Made by a program: the position numbers and the translations under genes. Source: Desulfobulbus sp. (GTDB taxonomy: Bacteria > Desulfobacterota > Desulfobulbia > Desulfobulbales > Desulfobulbaceae). From it: a stretch of 64,000 nucleotides of DNA. The DNA is taken from the NCBI GenBank assembly GCA_031280615.1, contig JAITGO010000012.1:1-64000 (forward strand), given 5' to 3'. The notes beneath the pieces were generated by a model, which saw nothing but the letters and a program-made list of their open reading frames with translations, was not told the DNA's origin and searched no databases. Below are positions 1 to 7,531 of this stretch, in pieces; position 1 is the stretch's first letter; every line of letters begins with the position of its first letter.

Positions 1-50
1 CGCCGATGGTACTGCATGGGAGACTATGTGGGAGAGTAGGTCGCCGCCGT
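1..50 (+). rRNA. rrf: 5S ribosomal RNA, 3' end (partial)
   Basis: The first ~50 bases match the conserved 3' part of bacterial 5S rRNA: the helix IV/V strand with GGTACTGCATGGGAGACTAT followed by GGGAGAGTAGGTCGCCGCC. The 5' part lies outside the window, so an rRNA operon ends here. The exact 3' end is approximate because the pairing 5' strand is not visible. A terminator hairpin follows within about 12 bases. Confidence 0.88.
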
Positions 51-60
51 CCCTTCTTAA

Positions 61-106
61 AAAGCCTCTGATCCGTTCACCAACGGTTCAGAGGCTTTTT
101 TTTTCC
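61..106 (+). terminator. Rho-independent terminator of the rRNA operon
   Basis: AAGCCTCTGA and its complement TCAGAGGCTT, helped by an inner CCG/CGG pairing around a short loop, are followed by a run of nine or more T. It lies directly behind the 5S rRNA. Confidence 0.9.
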
Positions 107-229
107 ACTATTACAAAAAATTATTGCCTTGATTCAACATGAATTGAGCCCGGCGATTAAAATCGCGGCCAACCCCCTGTCGCGATTTTCTATCTGCAAC
201 CGCCCCAAAAGCACTCTGCTTTTTTTATT

Positions 230-346
230 AGCCCGTTGAAAAAAGATTTTCGCATGCATCCATTGCACTGCATACATGAAACAGCTCTCACGGATGATCT
301 ATCTGTAGTGGCTCGATTGCGATGGTTTCGTATTTTTCAACAGGCT
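230..346. repeat. Possible MITE-like element with 14-bp inverted ends
   Basis: AGCCCGTTGAAAAA at 230-243 is matched, with one mismatch, by TTTTTCAACAGGCT at 333-346 in inverted orientation, enclosing ~90 bp without a plausible gene. Ends of this kind are usual for small non-autonomous elements, but no target-site duplication is obvious and I see no second copy in the window. The whole 107-450 stretch otherwise contains no gene I can support. Confidence 0.35.
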
Positions 347-450
347 GTTATCATTGGTACCGTACTGCAGCAGCAGAGTGCTCTCCTAAATACCTCCGCA
401 CACCACTCGTACCATCCGCTCTGTCCCCTTCCCTTTGATTGCATTGCGAG

Positions 451-1116
451 TCAGTGCTCCTGCAACCCGTTCGGATCCAAAATGACGATTGTCTTGCCTT
501 CCACCCGAATTAAGCCGTCCTCGCTCATCTTGCCGAAAATCCGCGATAGGGTTTCAGCACTGGTTCCGAGCAGGCTGGCGAGCTGTCCCTTCGGAATATC
601 GAGAACGACCTTATCGCGTCGCTTTTGTTCCTCCATCAAGTAGCGCAGGTGTGAGGCAAGCCGTCCTGGTACTTCTTTCAGTGAAAGATTTTCAATTTGA
701 GCGGCAAATCGTCGCAGACGCAGAGCCAGCACGGCCAACATGTTGAGGGCCAGCGATGGGGTCGCGGTCACCAGATCGACAAATTCATTGCGAGGGAAAA
801 AATATAATTCCGCATCACTCAAGGTGGTGGCATTGGCCGGAAAGGGGCTGCCATAAAAAACCGGCACCTCGCCAAAAGGTTCCCCCGCGCCAAAGATGTG
901 AAGAATTTGTTCTTTACCGTCAAACGATGTCTTGAAAATTTTTACCTTGCCATTGGCCACGAGGTAAAAGCCGATACCTGGATCTCCCTCGTGAAAAATC
1001 GTAGCTCCCTTGGGATAGTGCTTGCCGACAGCGATGGCGGCAATCTTTGACAGCTGTTCTGCGGGCAATCCGTTGAACAGAAGACTTGTGGCGAGCAATT
1101 CACTTTTTTTTTGCAT
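451..1116 (-). CDS. hcpR: Crp/Fnr-family transcription regulator, probably HcpR
   Basis: A 221-residue protein with the Crp/Fnr plan: an N-terminal cyclic-nucleotide-type beta-roll (about residues 10-125; the stretches FHEGDPG and GEPFGE are the usual landmarks), a dimerisation helix rich in Arg/Leu, and a C-terminal winged helix-turn-helix (about 165-215, with GTSAETLSRIFGKM as recognition region). There are no N-terminal Cys residues for an FNR-type iron-sulfur cluster. It is transcribed divergently from hcp, and in Desulfovibrio and relatives the divergent Crp/Fnr gene beside hcp is HcpR, the nitrosative-stress regulator. The ATG at 1116 is preferred because it begins right at the expected domain boundary. 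The family call is secure; the HcpR name rests on gene order. Confidence 0.88.
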   Translation of the reverse strand: MQKKSELLATSLLFNGLPAEQLSKIAAIAVGKHYPKGATIFHEGDPGIGFYLVANGKVKIFKTSFDGKEQILHIFGAGEPFGEVPVFYGSPFPANATTLSDAELYFFPRNEFVDLVTATPSLALNMLAVLALRLRRFAAQIENLSLKEVPGRLASHLRYLMEEQKRRDKVVLDIPKGQLASLLGTSAETLSRIFGKMSEDGLIRVEGKTIVILDPNGLQEH

Positions 1117-1139
1117 TAGTCTGAAAAAAATATTTTGTT

Positions 1140-1155
1140 TTTGATCTAGGTCAAA
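1140..1155. promoter_or_regulatory. FNR-type palindrome, probable HcpR operator
   Basis: TTTGATCTAGGTCAAA is a near-perfect dyad of the TTGAY-N4-RTCAA kind bound by Crp/Fnr proteins. It sits between the divergent hcpR and hcp genes, centred at 1147.5. A plausible hcp -10 element (TACAGT, 1176-1181) lies about 35 bp downstream of the centre, so the site would be centred near -41.5, the class II activator position. On the other side the site is only ~25 bp from the hcpR start, so the regulator could also repress itself. The operator role is inferred. Confidence 0.65.
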
Positions 1156-1175
1156 GAAAGAATATGGATTTAATG

Positions 1176-1181
1176 TACAGT
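1176..1181 (+). promoter_or_regulatory. Candidate -10 box of hcp
   Basis: TACAGT lies 60 bp upstream of the hcp start and at the distance from the FNR-type palindrome expected for class II activation. There is no good -35 hexamer, as usual for activator-dependent promoters. Placement is inferred from spacing only. Confidence 0.4.
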
Positions 1182-1241
1182 GCTGGCATACTACTGAGTG
1201 ACGTTGTCAAACGCGACTAAAAACAGAAAAGGAGAAATGCC

Positions 1242-2873
1242 ATGTTTTGCAATCAGTGCGAACAGACTGCCAAGGGTACCGGATGCACCATCGTCGGGGT
1301 ATGCGGCAAAAATGAGGAAGTCGCCGACCTTCAGGATCTTCTGACCCACGCCTTGCAAGGACTCTCGCTCTATGCCCTGGAAGGCCGCAAGCTGTCCATC
1401 GTTGACGATGCCACCGATCTCTTTGTTTTGGAGGCCATCTTTTCCACCCTGACCAATGTCGACTTTGATCCGGACCGTTTCGTGGCCCTGATTAAGCGTG
1501 CGGTTGAACTGCGCGAGGCAATGAAAGCCAAGGTGGCGGCCAAGGGGGGCCCGACTGGCTTCAATCAAGCACCGGCAACTTTCATCCCAACCACCGATTC
1601 CGCGGCCGAACTGGCAGCGCAAGGCAAAGCGCTCAAACTGCTTGAAAACCTTGATGCCGACGTCAACATCCGTTCGCTGAAGCAAACCGTTCTTTTCGGA
1701 TTGAAAGGTATCGCCGCCTATGCCGACCATGCCGCCATCCTCGGCCAAAAAGATCCGGCAATTCCCGCATTCTGCTACGAAGCCCTGACCGCACTGCTTT
1801 CGACCGACTTGACCTTGGACCAAGGTGTCGCCCTGGTCATGAAGGCGGGCGAAACTAACCTGAGAGCCATGGAATTGCTCGATGCCGGCAATACCGGCAC
1901 CTACGGCCACCCGGTGCCCACGCCCGTGCCGCTCGGCCATCGCAAGAACAAGTGCATTCTCATTTCCGGCCACGATTTGCACGACCTCGAAATGCTGCTC
2001 ATGCAGACCGAAGGCAAGGGCATCGACATCTACACCCACGGTGAGATGCTACCCTGCCACGGCTATCCGAACTTGAAAAAATACCCGCACTTTTACGGCC
2101 ATTTCGGAACCGCCTGGCAGAACCAGCAAAAGGAATTCCCCAACTTCCCTGGGCCGATTCTGTTCACCACCAACTGTATCCAGAAGCCGCGCGACGACTA
2201 CAAAGACCGGGTCTTCACCAACGGTCTGGTTGGCTGGCCCGGCGTCAAACATATCAGCAACAAAGATTATTCGGCAGTGGTCGACATGGCCTTGGCCATG
2301 CCCGGTTTCACCGATGAGATCGACAACGGCCAGGTACTGGTCGGCTTTGCCCGCAACACCGTGCTCGGCGTTGCCGACAAGGTGATCGACGCCATCAAGG
2401 CCAAAGCTATCCGCCACTTTTTCCTGGTCGGCGGCTGCGACGGCGCCAAGCCAGGCCGCGATTACTTCACTCGTTTTGTCGAACAGATACCGAACGACTG
2501 CATGGTGCTGACCCTGGCCTGCGGCAAATTCCGCTTCTTCGACAAACAGATGGGCGACATCGGCGGCATTCCACGTCTGCTTGATGTCGGCCAGTGCAAC
2601 GACGCCTACTCGGCCATCCAGATCGCGGTAGCCCTGGCCAAAGCCTTTGACTGTGGCGTCAACGACCTGCCGCTCTCCCTGGTGCTGTCCTGGTACGAGC
2701 AGAAGGCGGTGGCCATCCTTTTGACCCTGTTGTACCTGGGCATCAAGGACATCCGCCTCGGGCCATCGCTGCCGGCCTTCATCACTCCTGCGGTACTTGA
2801 ATTCCTGGTCAATACCTTTGACATCAAGCCAGTGGATACCCCGGAAGCCGACCTGAAAGCCATCCTCGGCTAA
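1242..2873 (+). CDS. hcp: Hybrid cluster protein (hydroxylamine reductase), class I
   Basis: A 543-residue cytoplasmic iron-sulfur protein. The N-terminus carries Cys3, Cys6, Cys15 and Cys21 (spacing C-x2-C-x8-C-x5-C) as in the class I proteins of Desulfovibrio, which bind a [4Fe-4S] cluster there rather than the [2Fe-2S] of enterobacterial class II. Later landmarks for the hybrid Fe-S-O cluster are visible, including the GHD stretch (ISGHDLHD), the Cys in GEMLPCHGYP, the TNCIQKP segment, the GGCDGAKPGR motif and CGKFRFF. Length matches the family. Family members reduce NO and hydroxylamine; the physiological role is protection from nitrosative stress. An AAAGGAGAAATGCC ribosome site precedes the ATG. 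The small siroheme reductase and the ferredoxin-like gene downstream run in the same direction and probably belong to the same operon. Confidence 0.97.
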   Translation: MFCNQCEQTAKGTGCTIVGVCGKNEEVADLQDLLTHALQGLSLYALEGRKLSIVDDATDLFVLEAIFSTLTNVDFDPDRFVALIKRAVELREAMKAKVAAKGGPTGFNQAPATFIPTTDSAAELAAQGKALKLLENLDADVNIRSLKQTVLFGLKGIAAYADHAAILGQKDPAIPAFCYEALTALLSTDLTLDQGVALVMKAGETNLRAMELLDAGNTGTYGHPVPTPVPLGHRKNKCILISGHDLHDLEMLLMQTEGKGIDIYTHGEMLPCHGYPNLKKYPHFYGHFGTAWQNQQKEFPNFPGPILFTTNCIQKPRDDYKDRVFTNGLVGWPGVKHISNKDYSAVVDMALAMPGFTDEIDNGQVLVGFARNTVLGVADKVIDAIKAKAIRHFFLVGGCDGAKPGRDYFTRFVEQIPNDCMVLTLACGKFRFFDKQMGDIGGIPRLLDVGQCNDAYSAIQIAVALAKAFDCGVNDLPLSLVLSWYEQKAVAILLTLLYLGIKDIRLGPSLPAFITPAVLEFLVNTFDIKPVDTPEADLKAILG

Positions 2874-2911
2874 CCTCGCATCTCTTTCAACACCCCAACA
2901 CTCAACCTGAA

Positions 2912-2960
2912 ACCTCGGCCGGATTATCCGGTCCGGCCGAGGTCTGCCCGGAACCAGACC
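2912..2960 (+). promoter_or_regulatory. Tandem hairpins between hcp and the downstream reductase
   Basis: ACCTCGGCCGGA (2912-2923) pairs perfectly with TCCGGCCGAGGT (2932-2943), a 12-bp stem with an 8-base loop. Immediately after it GGTCTG and CAGACC (2941-2946, 2955-2960) can form a second, competing hairpin ending at the base before the next ATG. There is no T-run, so this is not a classical terminator. The only GGA-type ribosome site for the next gene lies in the loop of the second hairpin. It could stabilise the upstream hcp message or modulate translation of the next gene. Confidence 0.5.
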
Positions 2961-3593
2961 ATGAATGACAATCAAAAGACCTATCTCGTACTGCCCCATT
3001 TGAACGCTGGCTTACTATCCCCCGAGGAATTGGAACATCTAGCGGCCTTAGCCAGAAAATACCGTATCCCGAAGACGAAAATCACCGGTGCCCAACGGGT
3101 GGCCTTTCTCGGCATGGAACCCGAGGCACTGGCCGCCATGAAAGAAGAATTGCAAATCACCGATACCCCGCCCCATGCCCGGAACCGGGTCCACTATGTC
3201 CAGGCCTGTCCGGGCAGTGCCTGGTGCCCGTTCGGGCAGAAAGACGCCTTGGCATTGGGGGAGCGGATCAAGGCGATCGAGCTCGACGGCCCTTTACCGT
3301 ACAAGGTCAAGGTGGGGATTTCCGGGTGCCGCTTCTGCTGTTGCGAATCATGGATCCGCGATGTGGGACTCACCGCCGAAAAAAAAGGTTGGCGCTTTTC
3401 CTTTGGCGGCAACGGGGCCGGCCGGCCGCGTATCGGCGATTTAGTGGCCGAGGGCCTGAGCGACGACGATGCCGTGTCCTTGGTAACGAAAACTCTGAAT
3501 TATTACCTCCGGGAGGCCAAGTTCAAGACCCGCTCTGCCCGCTTCATGGAACGGTTTGGCATCGACGCTCTGAAAAAGGCGGTGCTCGATTGA
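2961..3593 (+). CDS. Small siroheme sulfite/nitrite reductase-like protein
   Basis: A 210-residue protein of the assimilatory-type low-molecular-mass sulfite reductase group known from Desulfovibrio (about 220 residues). An N-terminal ferredoxin-like half-domain (about 10-75) is followed by the siroheme-[4Fe-4S] motif C-x5-C (CPGSAWC) and, ~36 residues later, C-x3-C within GCRFCCCES. The extra Cys residues in that last stretch are unusual. The enzyme would reduce sulfite or nitrite by six electrons in the cytoplasm. Its place between hcp and a ferredoxin-like gene suggests removal of nitrite or related nitrogen oxides, which is inference. The start lies behind the paired hairpins described just upstream. 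Confidence 0.85.
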   Translation: MNDNQKTYLVLPHLNAGLLSPEELEHLAALARKYRIPKTKITGAQRVAFLGMEPEALAAMKEELQITDTPPHARNRVHYVQACPGSAWCPFGQKDALALGERIKAIELDGPLPYKVKVGISGCRFCCCESWIRDVGLTAEKKGWRFSFGGNGAGRPRIGDLVAEGLSDDDAVSLVTKTLNYYLREAKFKTRSARFMERFGIDALKKAVLD

Positions 3594-3641
3594 ACGAAAT
3601 AAGCATTGCAATAGGTATTGAAGTATTGCGCTGAGAATATC

Positions 3642-4379
3642 ATGAAAGTATTGAGAAAAATCATAAAGATAGACGAAGAACTGTGCAATGGCTGCGGCCT
3701 CTGCGTGCCGGATTGTGCCGAGGGATCGCTGCAAATCGTTGCGGGCAAGGCTCGGCTTATGGCCGATAAACTCTGCGACGGCCTTGGCGCCTGTCTGGGT
3801 TCTTGCCCAACCGGGGCGCTGACCATCGTTGAGCGCGAGGCCGAAGAGTTCGACGAAACTGCGGTTCATGCCTTGCTTGGCAGCCAAGAGACGCCGCCGG
3901 CATCGGTACAGCACGGATCCGGCTGTCCTTCGGCCCGGTTACAGACCTTTCAGGCGGCGTCTCCCTGCCAGGCCGCCAACAGGCCTGCTCTACAGCCAGA
4001 TTCCGCCCTCTCCCACTGGCCGGTGCAGATCCGGCTGATCCCTCCGACTGCAGCCTTTCTCGACAATTGCGATCTGCTGGTGGCAGCCGATTGCACCGCC
4101 GTGTCCTATGCGGGCTTCCACAGGGATTTCCTGGCAGGCCGAGTGGTGATGATGGGTTGCCCCAAGTTCGACGATCAGCAGCTGTATGTCGATCGGTTCA
4201 CTGAAATTTTCCGCACTCGGAAATTACGCTCCCTGACCATCCTGATCATGGAAGTGCCCTGTTGCCATACCATGCTCCAAATCGTCAGGAAAGCCTGGAA
4301 CCAAGCCAAACCGGATTGTCCGGTCCGCCAGGTGGTGATATCCACCCGTGGCGAAATCAAGGAAGAGACCACTTGGTAG
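3642..4379 (+). CDS. Ferredoxin-domain protein of the hcp cluster
   Basis: A 245-residue protein beginning with two 4Fe-4S motifs: C-x2-C-x2-C-x3-C (CNGCGLCVPDC, about residues 15-25) and a second set around CDGLGACLGSCPTGAL (about 45-60). The remaining ~180 residues contain further Cys (GCPKFDD, EVPCCH) and are conserved as a unit in ferredoxin-type proteins of anaerobes that often accompany hcp; its catalytic role, if any, is unknown to me. It is probably the electron donor for Hcp or for the siroheme reductase just upstream, from which it is separated by 48 bp. I chose the ATG at 3642, with GAG six bases before it, over an in-frame TTG at 3618. Confidence 0.85.
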   Translation: MKVLRKIIKIDEELCNGCGLCVPDCAEGSLQIVAGKARLMADKLCDGLGACLGSCPTGALTIVEREAEEFDETAVHALLGSQETPPASVQHGSGCPSARLQTFQAASPCQAANRPALQPDSALSHWPVQIRLIPPTAAFLDNCDLLVAADCTAVSYAGFHRDFLAGRVVMMGCPKFDDQQLYVDRFTEIFRTRKLRSLTILIMEVPCCHTMLQIVRKAWNQAKPDCPVRQVVISTRGEIKEETTW

Positions 4380-4592
4380 CATCTCCCCTTCCCTTTTTCG
4401 TCCGGTTCCGGAACGTTTACCCCGATCATTTATCGAGAGGCAGGCGGTTCCGGGACCGGATCGTCGTTTGCCGCTGCACCCAGCCAGCCCCCCTACCCTT
4501 CATTCACGCCTTGCCTTTCGGGTGCCCGCGCGCTAGTTTGGCAAAGATTCCCGTTTACAGTCCGCACTTTTCCCAGTTCCCGGCATCTCACC

Positions 4593-5105
4593 ATGAAGAC
4601 CAATCTGACCCTGATCGGCATGCCCGGCGCGGGCAAAAGTACCGTCGGCATCATCTTGGCCAAAAATCTATCGCTTGGCTTCATCGACACCGATGTGCTC
4701 ATCCAGATCAACCAGCAGAAATCGCTGCAACAGATTCTCGACGCCTCCGGCCACCTCGCCCTCCGGGCCATTGAAGAAGCGGAAATCTGCAAACTCAACC
4801 TCAGCCGCCATGTCATCGCCACCGGCGGCAGCGCCGCCTACAGCCACAAGGCCATGACGCACCTGCAAGGCATCTCCCTCATCGTTTTCCTGGAGGTCTC
4901 GTTTGCGGAAATCGAACGACGCATCCGAAATTTTGCCACCCGCGGCATCGCCAAGACCAAGCATCAAACCTTTCGGGAACTGTTCGATGAACGGCAGGCT
5001 TTGTACAGGCGACATGCCGAACTGACCATCGCCTGCGACGGCCTGGACCAGGAAGATGTGGCGCACGCAATTATTCGTTTGATTCCTCCCGGTTATCTCC
5101 TCTGA
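4593..5105 (+). CDS. aroK: Shikimate kinase
   Basis: A 170-residue P-loop kinase. Walker A GMPGAGKST lies at residues 9-17, followed by the shikimate-binding D-T-D (FIDTD, about 31-35), and the GGS stretch (ATGGSA, about 76-81). Length is that of shikimate kinases, which phosphorylate shikimate to shikimate 3-phosphate in the chorismate pathway. The LID region (NFATRGIAK) is divergent, so an AroL-like or related small-molecule kinase cannot be excluded. It stands alone: 213 bp separate it from the ferredoxin-like gene, and 186 bp from the chemoreceptor. Confidence 0.82.
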   Translation: MKTNLTLIGMPGAGKSTVGIILAKNLSLGFIDTDVLIQINQQKSLQQILDASGHLALRAIEEAEICKLNLSRHVIATGGSAAYSHKAMTHLQGISLIVFLEVSFAEIERRIRNFATRGIAKTKHQTFRELFDERQALYRRHAELTIACDGLDQEDVAHAIIRLIPPGYLL

Positions 5106-5291
5106 AATCCCGCCCTCCACCCCTCCGAAAAAATGCTTAGGCAATTTTGCCTATTCTGCTTTGACTTCCCTTGGCAATCCCATACAATTTTCTCCATAGG
5201 CTCCAAAATTCCTGATCGACCTCCATGGGGGTGGTTTCGGCCGATCCGGAATTAAATTCAGAAACAGCTATTTTTTCCGGGGAGGATTTGC

Positions 5292-7295
5292 ATGAATTTT
5301 TCGTCCATTCGTTTCAAACTTATCGTCGGCGGTATCCTCATCGTGCTCATTCCGCTTACGGTGAGCGGCATTGTGGCCAGAAACAATTCCGCCGCCGCAG
5401 TGACCACCTACAGCAAGGCCAATGGTCAATCCATTGCCGAAGGATTGGCCATGCAGGTGGCGGCAACCCTGGAGGGCGAAATTCGATTTGCCGAGGCCTT
5501 TGCCGGCCGAACCATGGTCAAGAATGCCGCTGAAGCGGTATCCACCAAAGGGATTGCCGGGGCCACCGAGTCCGGAACCGTGGAGACGATGAACAACGAT
5601 CTGCGCAATCGATTCGAACGGCTGCGCAAAACACACACCGCCATTTTCCTCACCGATGCCGATGGCAGGATCTATGCCTCCGCGGCAGAGTCGGCTGAAG
5701 AAGTCAAGGGCTTCGATATCGGTAACTCCTCCTTGTTCCAGGAAGTCAAAAACAGCAGAAAGACCTTGAGCGGTGAAATGATCCGCTCCAAAGCGACCAA
5801 CGAGCCGGTTCTCTTTCTGTGCGGTCCTGTTCTCTCCGATAAAGGCGCCTTTCTCGGCACATTCGGCACGCTGCTCAAGGGGTCCGTGCTGGCCGAACTG
5901 ATTACAGTCAAAAAGATCGGAACAACCGGATATTGTTTCATGGCCAACAAGGATGGACTCATCATCGCCCACCCCGATACCAAAAATGTCCTGCAGTTGG
6001 ATCTCAAAACGCTCAAGGGTATGGAGCAGATCAATACCGCGATGATGGCAGGGAAAATCGGAGCGGAAGCCTATGTCTACAAAGAAATCGACAAAGTAGC
6101 CGGATACGCGCCGGTCAAATTGAAAGGCTGGAGCGTCGCCGCCACCCAGGATGCCAGCGAATTTATGGCCAGCGTCGCCACGCTTGGCAACACCATTGCC
6201 ATCATCACCCTCCTGTCGGTCGGGGCAGCGGCATTGCTCATTTTCTTTGCCACCAACGCCATCGTCCGGCCGATCAACAAGGCGGTCGCAGGCCTGCAGG
6301 ACATTGCCCAGGGCGAAGGCGATCTCACCATGCGCCTCGCTGTGACCTCGCGGGACGAGGTCGGCGAACTGGCAAAATGGTTCAACACCTTCATCGATAA
6401 ACTGCAATCGATCATCGGCAGGATCAGCGACAACACCAAGGAGGTCAACCAGGCAATCAAGGAACTATCGGACATCGCCGTGACCTTGTCAAATAACGCC
6501 GAAGAGACTTCCGGCCGGGCCGGCAACGTTGCCACCGCCACCGAGGAGATGAGCGCCAACCTCACCGGCGTGGCCGCGGCCATGGAGCAATCCACCACCA
6601 ATGCTGCCATGGTTGCCAGCGCCGCCGAGCAAATGAACGCCACCATCTCTCAAATTGCCCAGAACGCGGAGGAGGCCCATTCCATCTCGGGAAAAGCGGT
6701 CGTCCAGGCATCCAACACCTCCGAAAAGATGGCGGAATTGGGGCAGGCGGCCCAAGCCATCGGCAAGGTCACCGAGGCGATCACCGAAATTTCGGAACAA
6801 ACCAACCTGCTGGCCCTCAATGCCACCATCGAGGCGGCCAGGGCCGGCGAAGCGGGCAAGGGATTTGCGGTGGTGGCCAACGAGATCAAGGAACTGGCCA
6901 AACAAACGGCCAACGCCACCCTGGATATCAAAAATCAGATTTCCGGCGTCCAGGGAACAACCAAGGCAACGATCGAAGAAATCAATCAGATCTCAAAAAT
7001 CATTAATAATGTCAATGAGATCGTTGCAACAATCTCCACCGCGGTCGGCGAACAGTCTTCAGCCACCGGGGAGATTGCCAACAATATCGCCCAGGCTTCG
7101 CAGGGGCTGGATGAAGTGAACGAAAATGTCAGCCAGAGTTCGGCGGTGGCGGGCACCATCACCAGGGACATTACCGGCGTGAACACGGCGTCCGGCGAAA
7201 TTTCCCGGAGCAGCCAGCAGATTGCCATCAGTGCGGGCCGCTTGCAGGATCTGACCAACGAACTGCAGGGGATAGTCAACACTTTCAAGATCTAA
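5292..7295 (+). CDS. Methyl-accepting chemotaxis protein with periplasmic Cache domain
   Basis: A 667-residue transmembrane chemoreceptor. TM1 is about 9-29, followed by a periplasmic double-Cache domain (about 35-280; [12 protein letters not shown] and [17 protein letters not shown] are typical strands), TM2 about 297-322, HAMP about 323-375, and a long cytoplasmic coiled coil. The signalling tip ([20 protein letters not shown]) lies near residue 505 and is nearly invariant in the family. There is no C-terminal pentapeptide for CheR tethering. Cache domains bind small organic acids or amino acids, but the ligand cannot be read from the sequence. A good GGGGAGGA ribosome site precedes the ATG. 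No che genes are nearby. Confidence 0.95.
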   Translation: MNFSSIRFKLIVGGILIVLIPLTVSGIVARNNSAAAVTTYSKANGQSIAEGLAMQVAATLEGEIRFAEAFAGRTMVKNAAEAVSTKGIAGATESGTVETMNNDLRNRFERLRKTHTAIFLTDADGRIYASAAESAEEVKGFDIGNSSLFQEVKNSRKTLSGEMIRSKATNEPVLFLCGPVLSDKGAFLGTFGTLLKGSVLAELITVKKIGTTGYCFMANKDGLIIAHPDTKNVLQLDLKTLKGMEQINTAMMAGKIGAEAYVYKEIDKVAGYAPVKLKGWSVAATQDASEFMASVATLGNTIAIITLLSVGAAALLIFFATNAIVRPINKAVAGLQDIAQGEGDLTMRLAVTSRDEVGELAKWFNTFIDKLQSIIGRISDNTKEVNQAIKELSDIAVTLSNNAEETSGRAGNVATATEEMSANLTGVAAAMEQSTTNAAMVASAAEQMNATISQIAQNAEEAHSISGKAVVQASNTSEKMAELGQAAQAIGKVTEAITEISEQTNLLALNATIEAARAGEAGKGFAVVANEIKELAKQTANATLDIKNQISGVQGTTKATIEEINQISKIINNVNEIVATISTAVGEQSSATGEIANNIAQASQGLDEVNENVSQSSAVAGTITRDITGVNTASGEISRSSQQIAISAGRLQDLTNELQGIVNTFKI

Positions 7296-7396
7296 CCGAA
7301 ACCGCGGCAAGGGTTCCGCAAGGGGTGGCGAGTCAAGGGCTTGCAAGAAAAAGTCTCGCGGCCGCGATCCACATTCCAGCAAAATAGACACGCTGC

Positions 7397-7437
7397 AAAC
7401 AAACAAGGCTCCCCTTTGGAGGGAGCCTTGTTTGTTT
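7397..7437. terminator. Bidirectional rho-independent terminator
   Basis: AAACAAACAAGGCTCCC and its complement GGGAGCCTTGTTTGTTT form a 17-bp stem around a short loop. T-rich sequence flanks both sides, so it serves the chemoreceptor gene (+) and the molybdopterin oxidoreductase gene (-), which converge here. Confidence 0.9.
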
Positions 7438-7531
7438 CCGCGTCATGGCAGGTCAGATCGTTGCCACCGCCCGGCCTGCGGGTTTTGGGCATGCTCTCCA
7501 GGCGGATCTCGGCTGTCTGCCGGGCAACATT

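Noticed and set aside
2049..2999. Long minus-strand frame opposite hcp
   Set aside because: Antisense shadow of hcp with no ribosome site; hcp is certain.
5268..6407. Long minus-strand frame opposite the chemoreceptor
   Set aside because: Antisense shadow of the chemoreceptor; His/Gly/Asp-rich, no domain.
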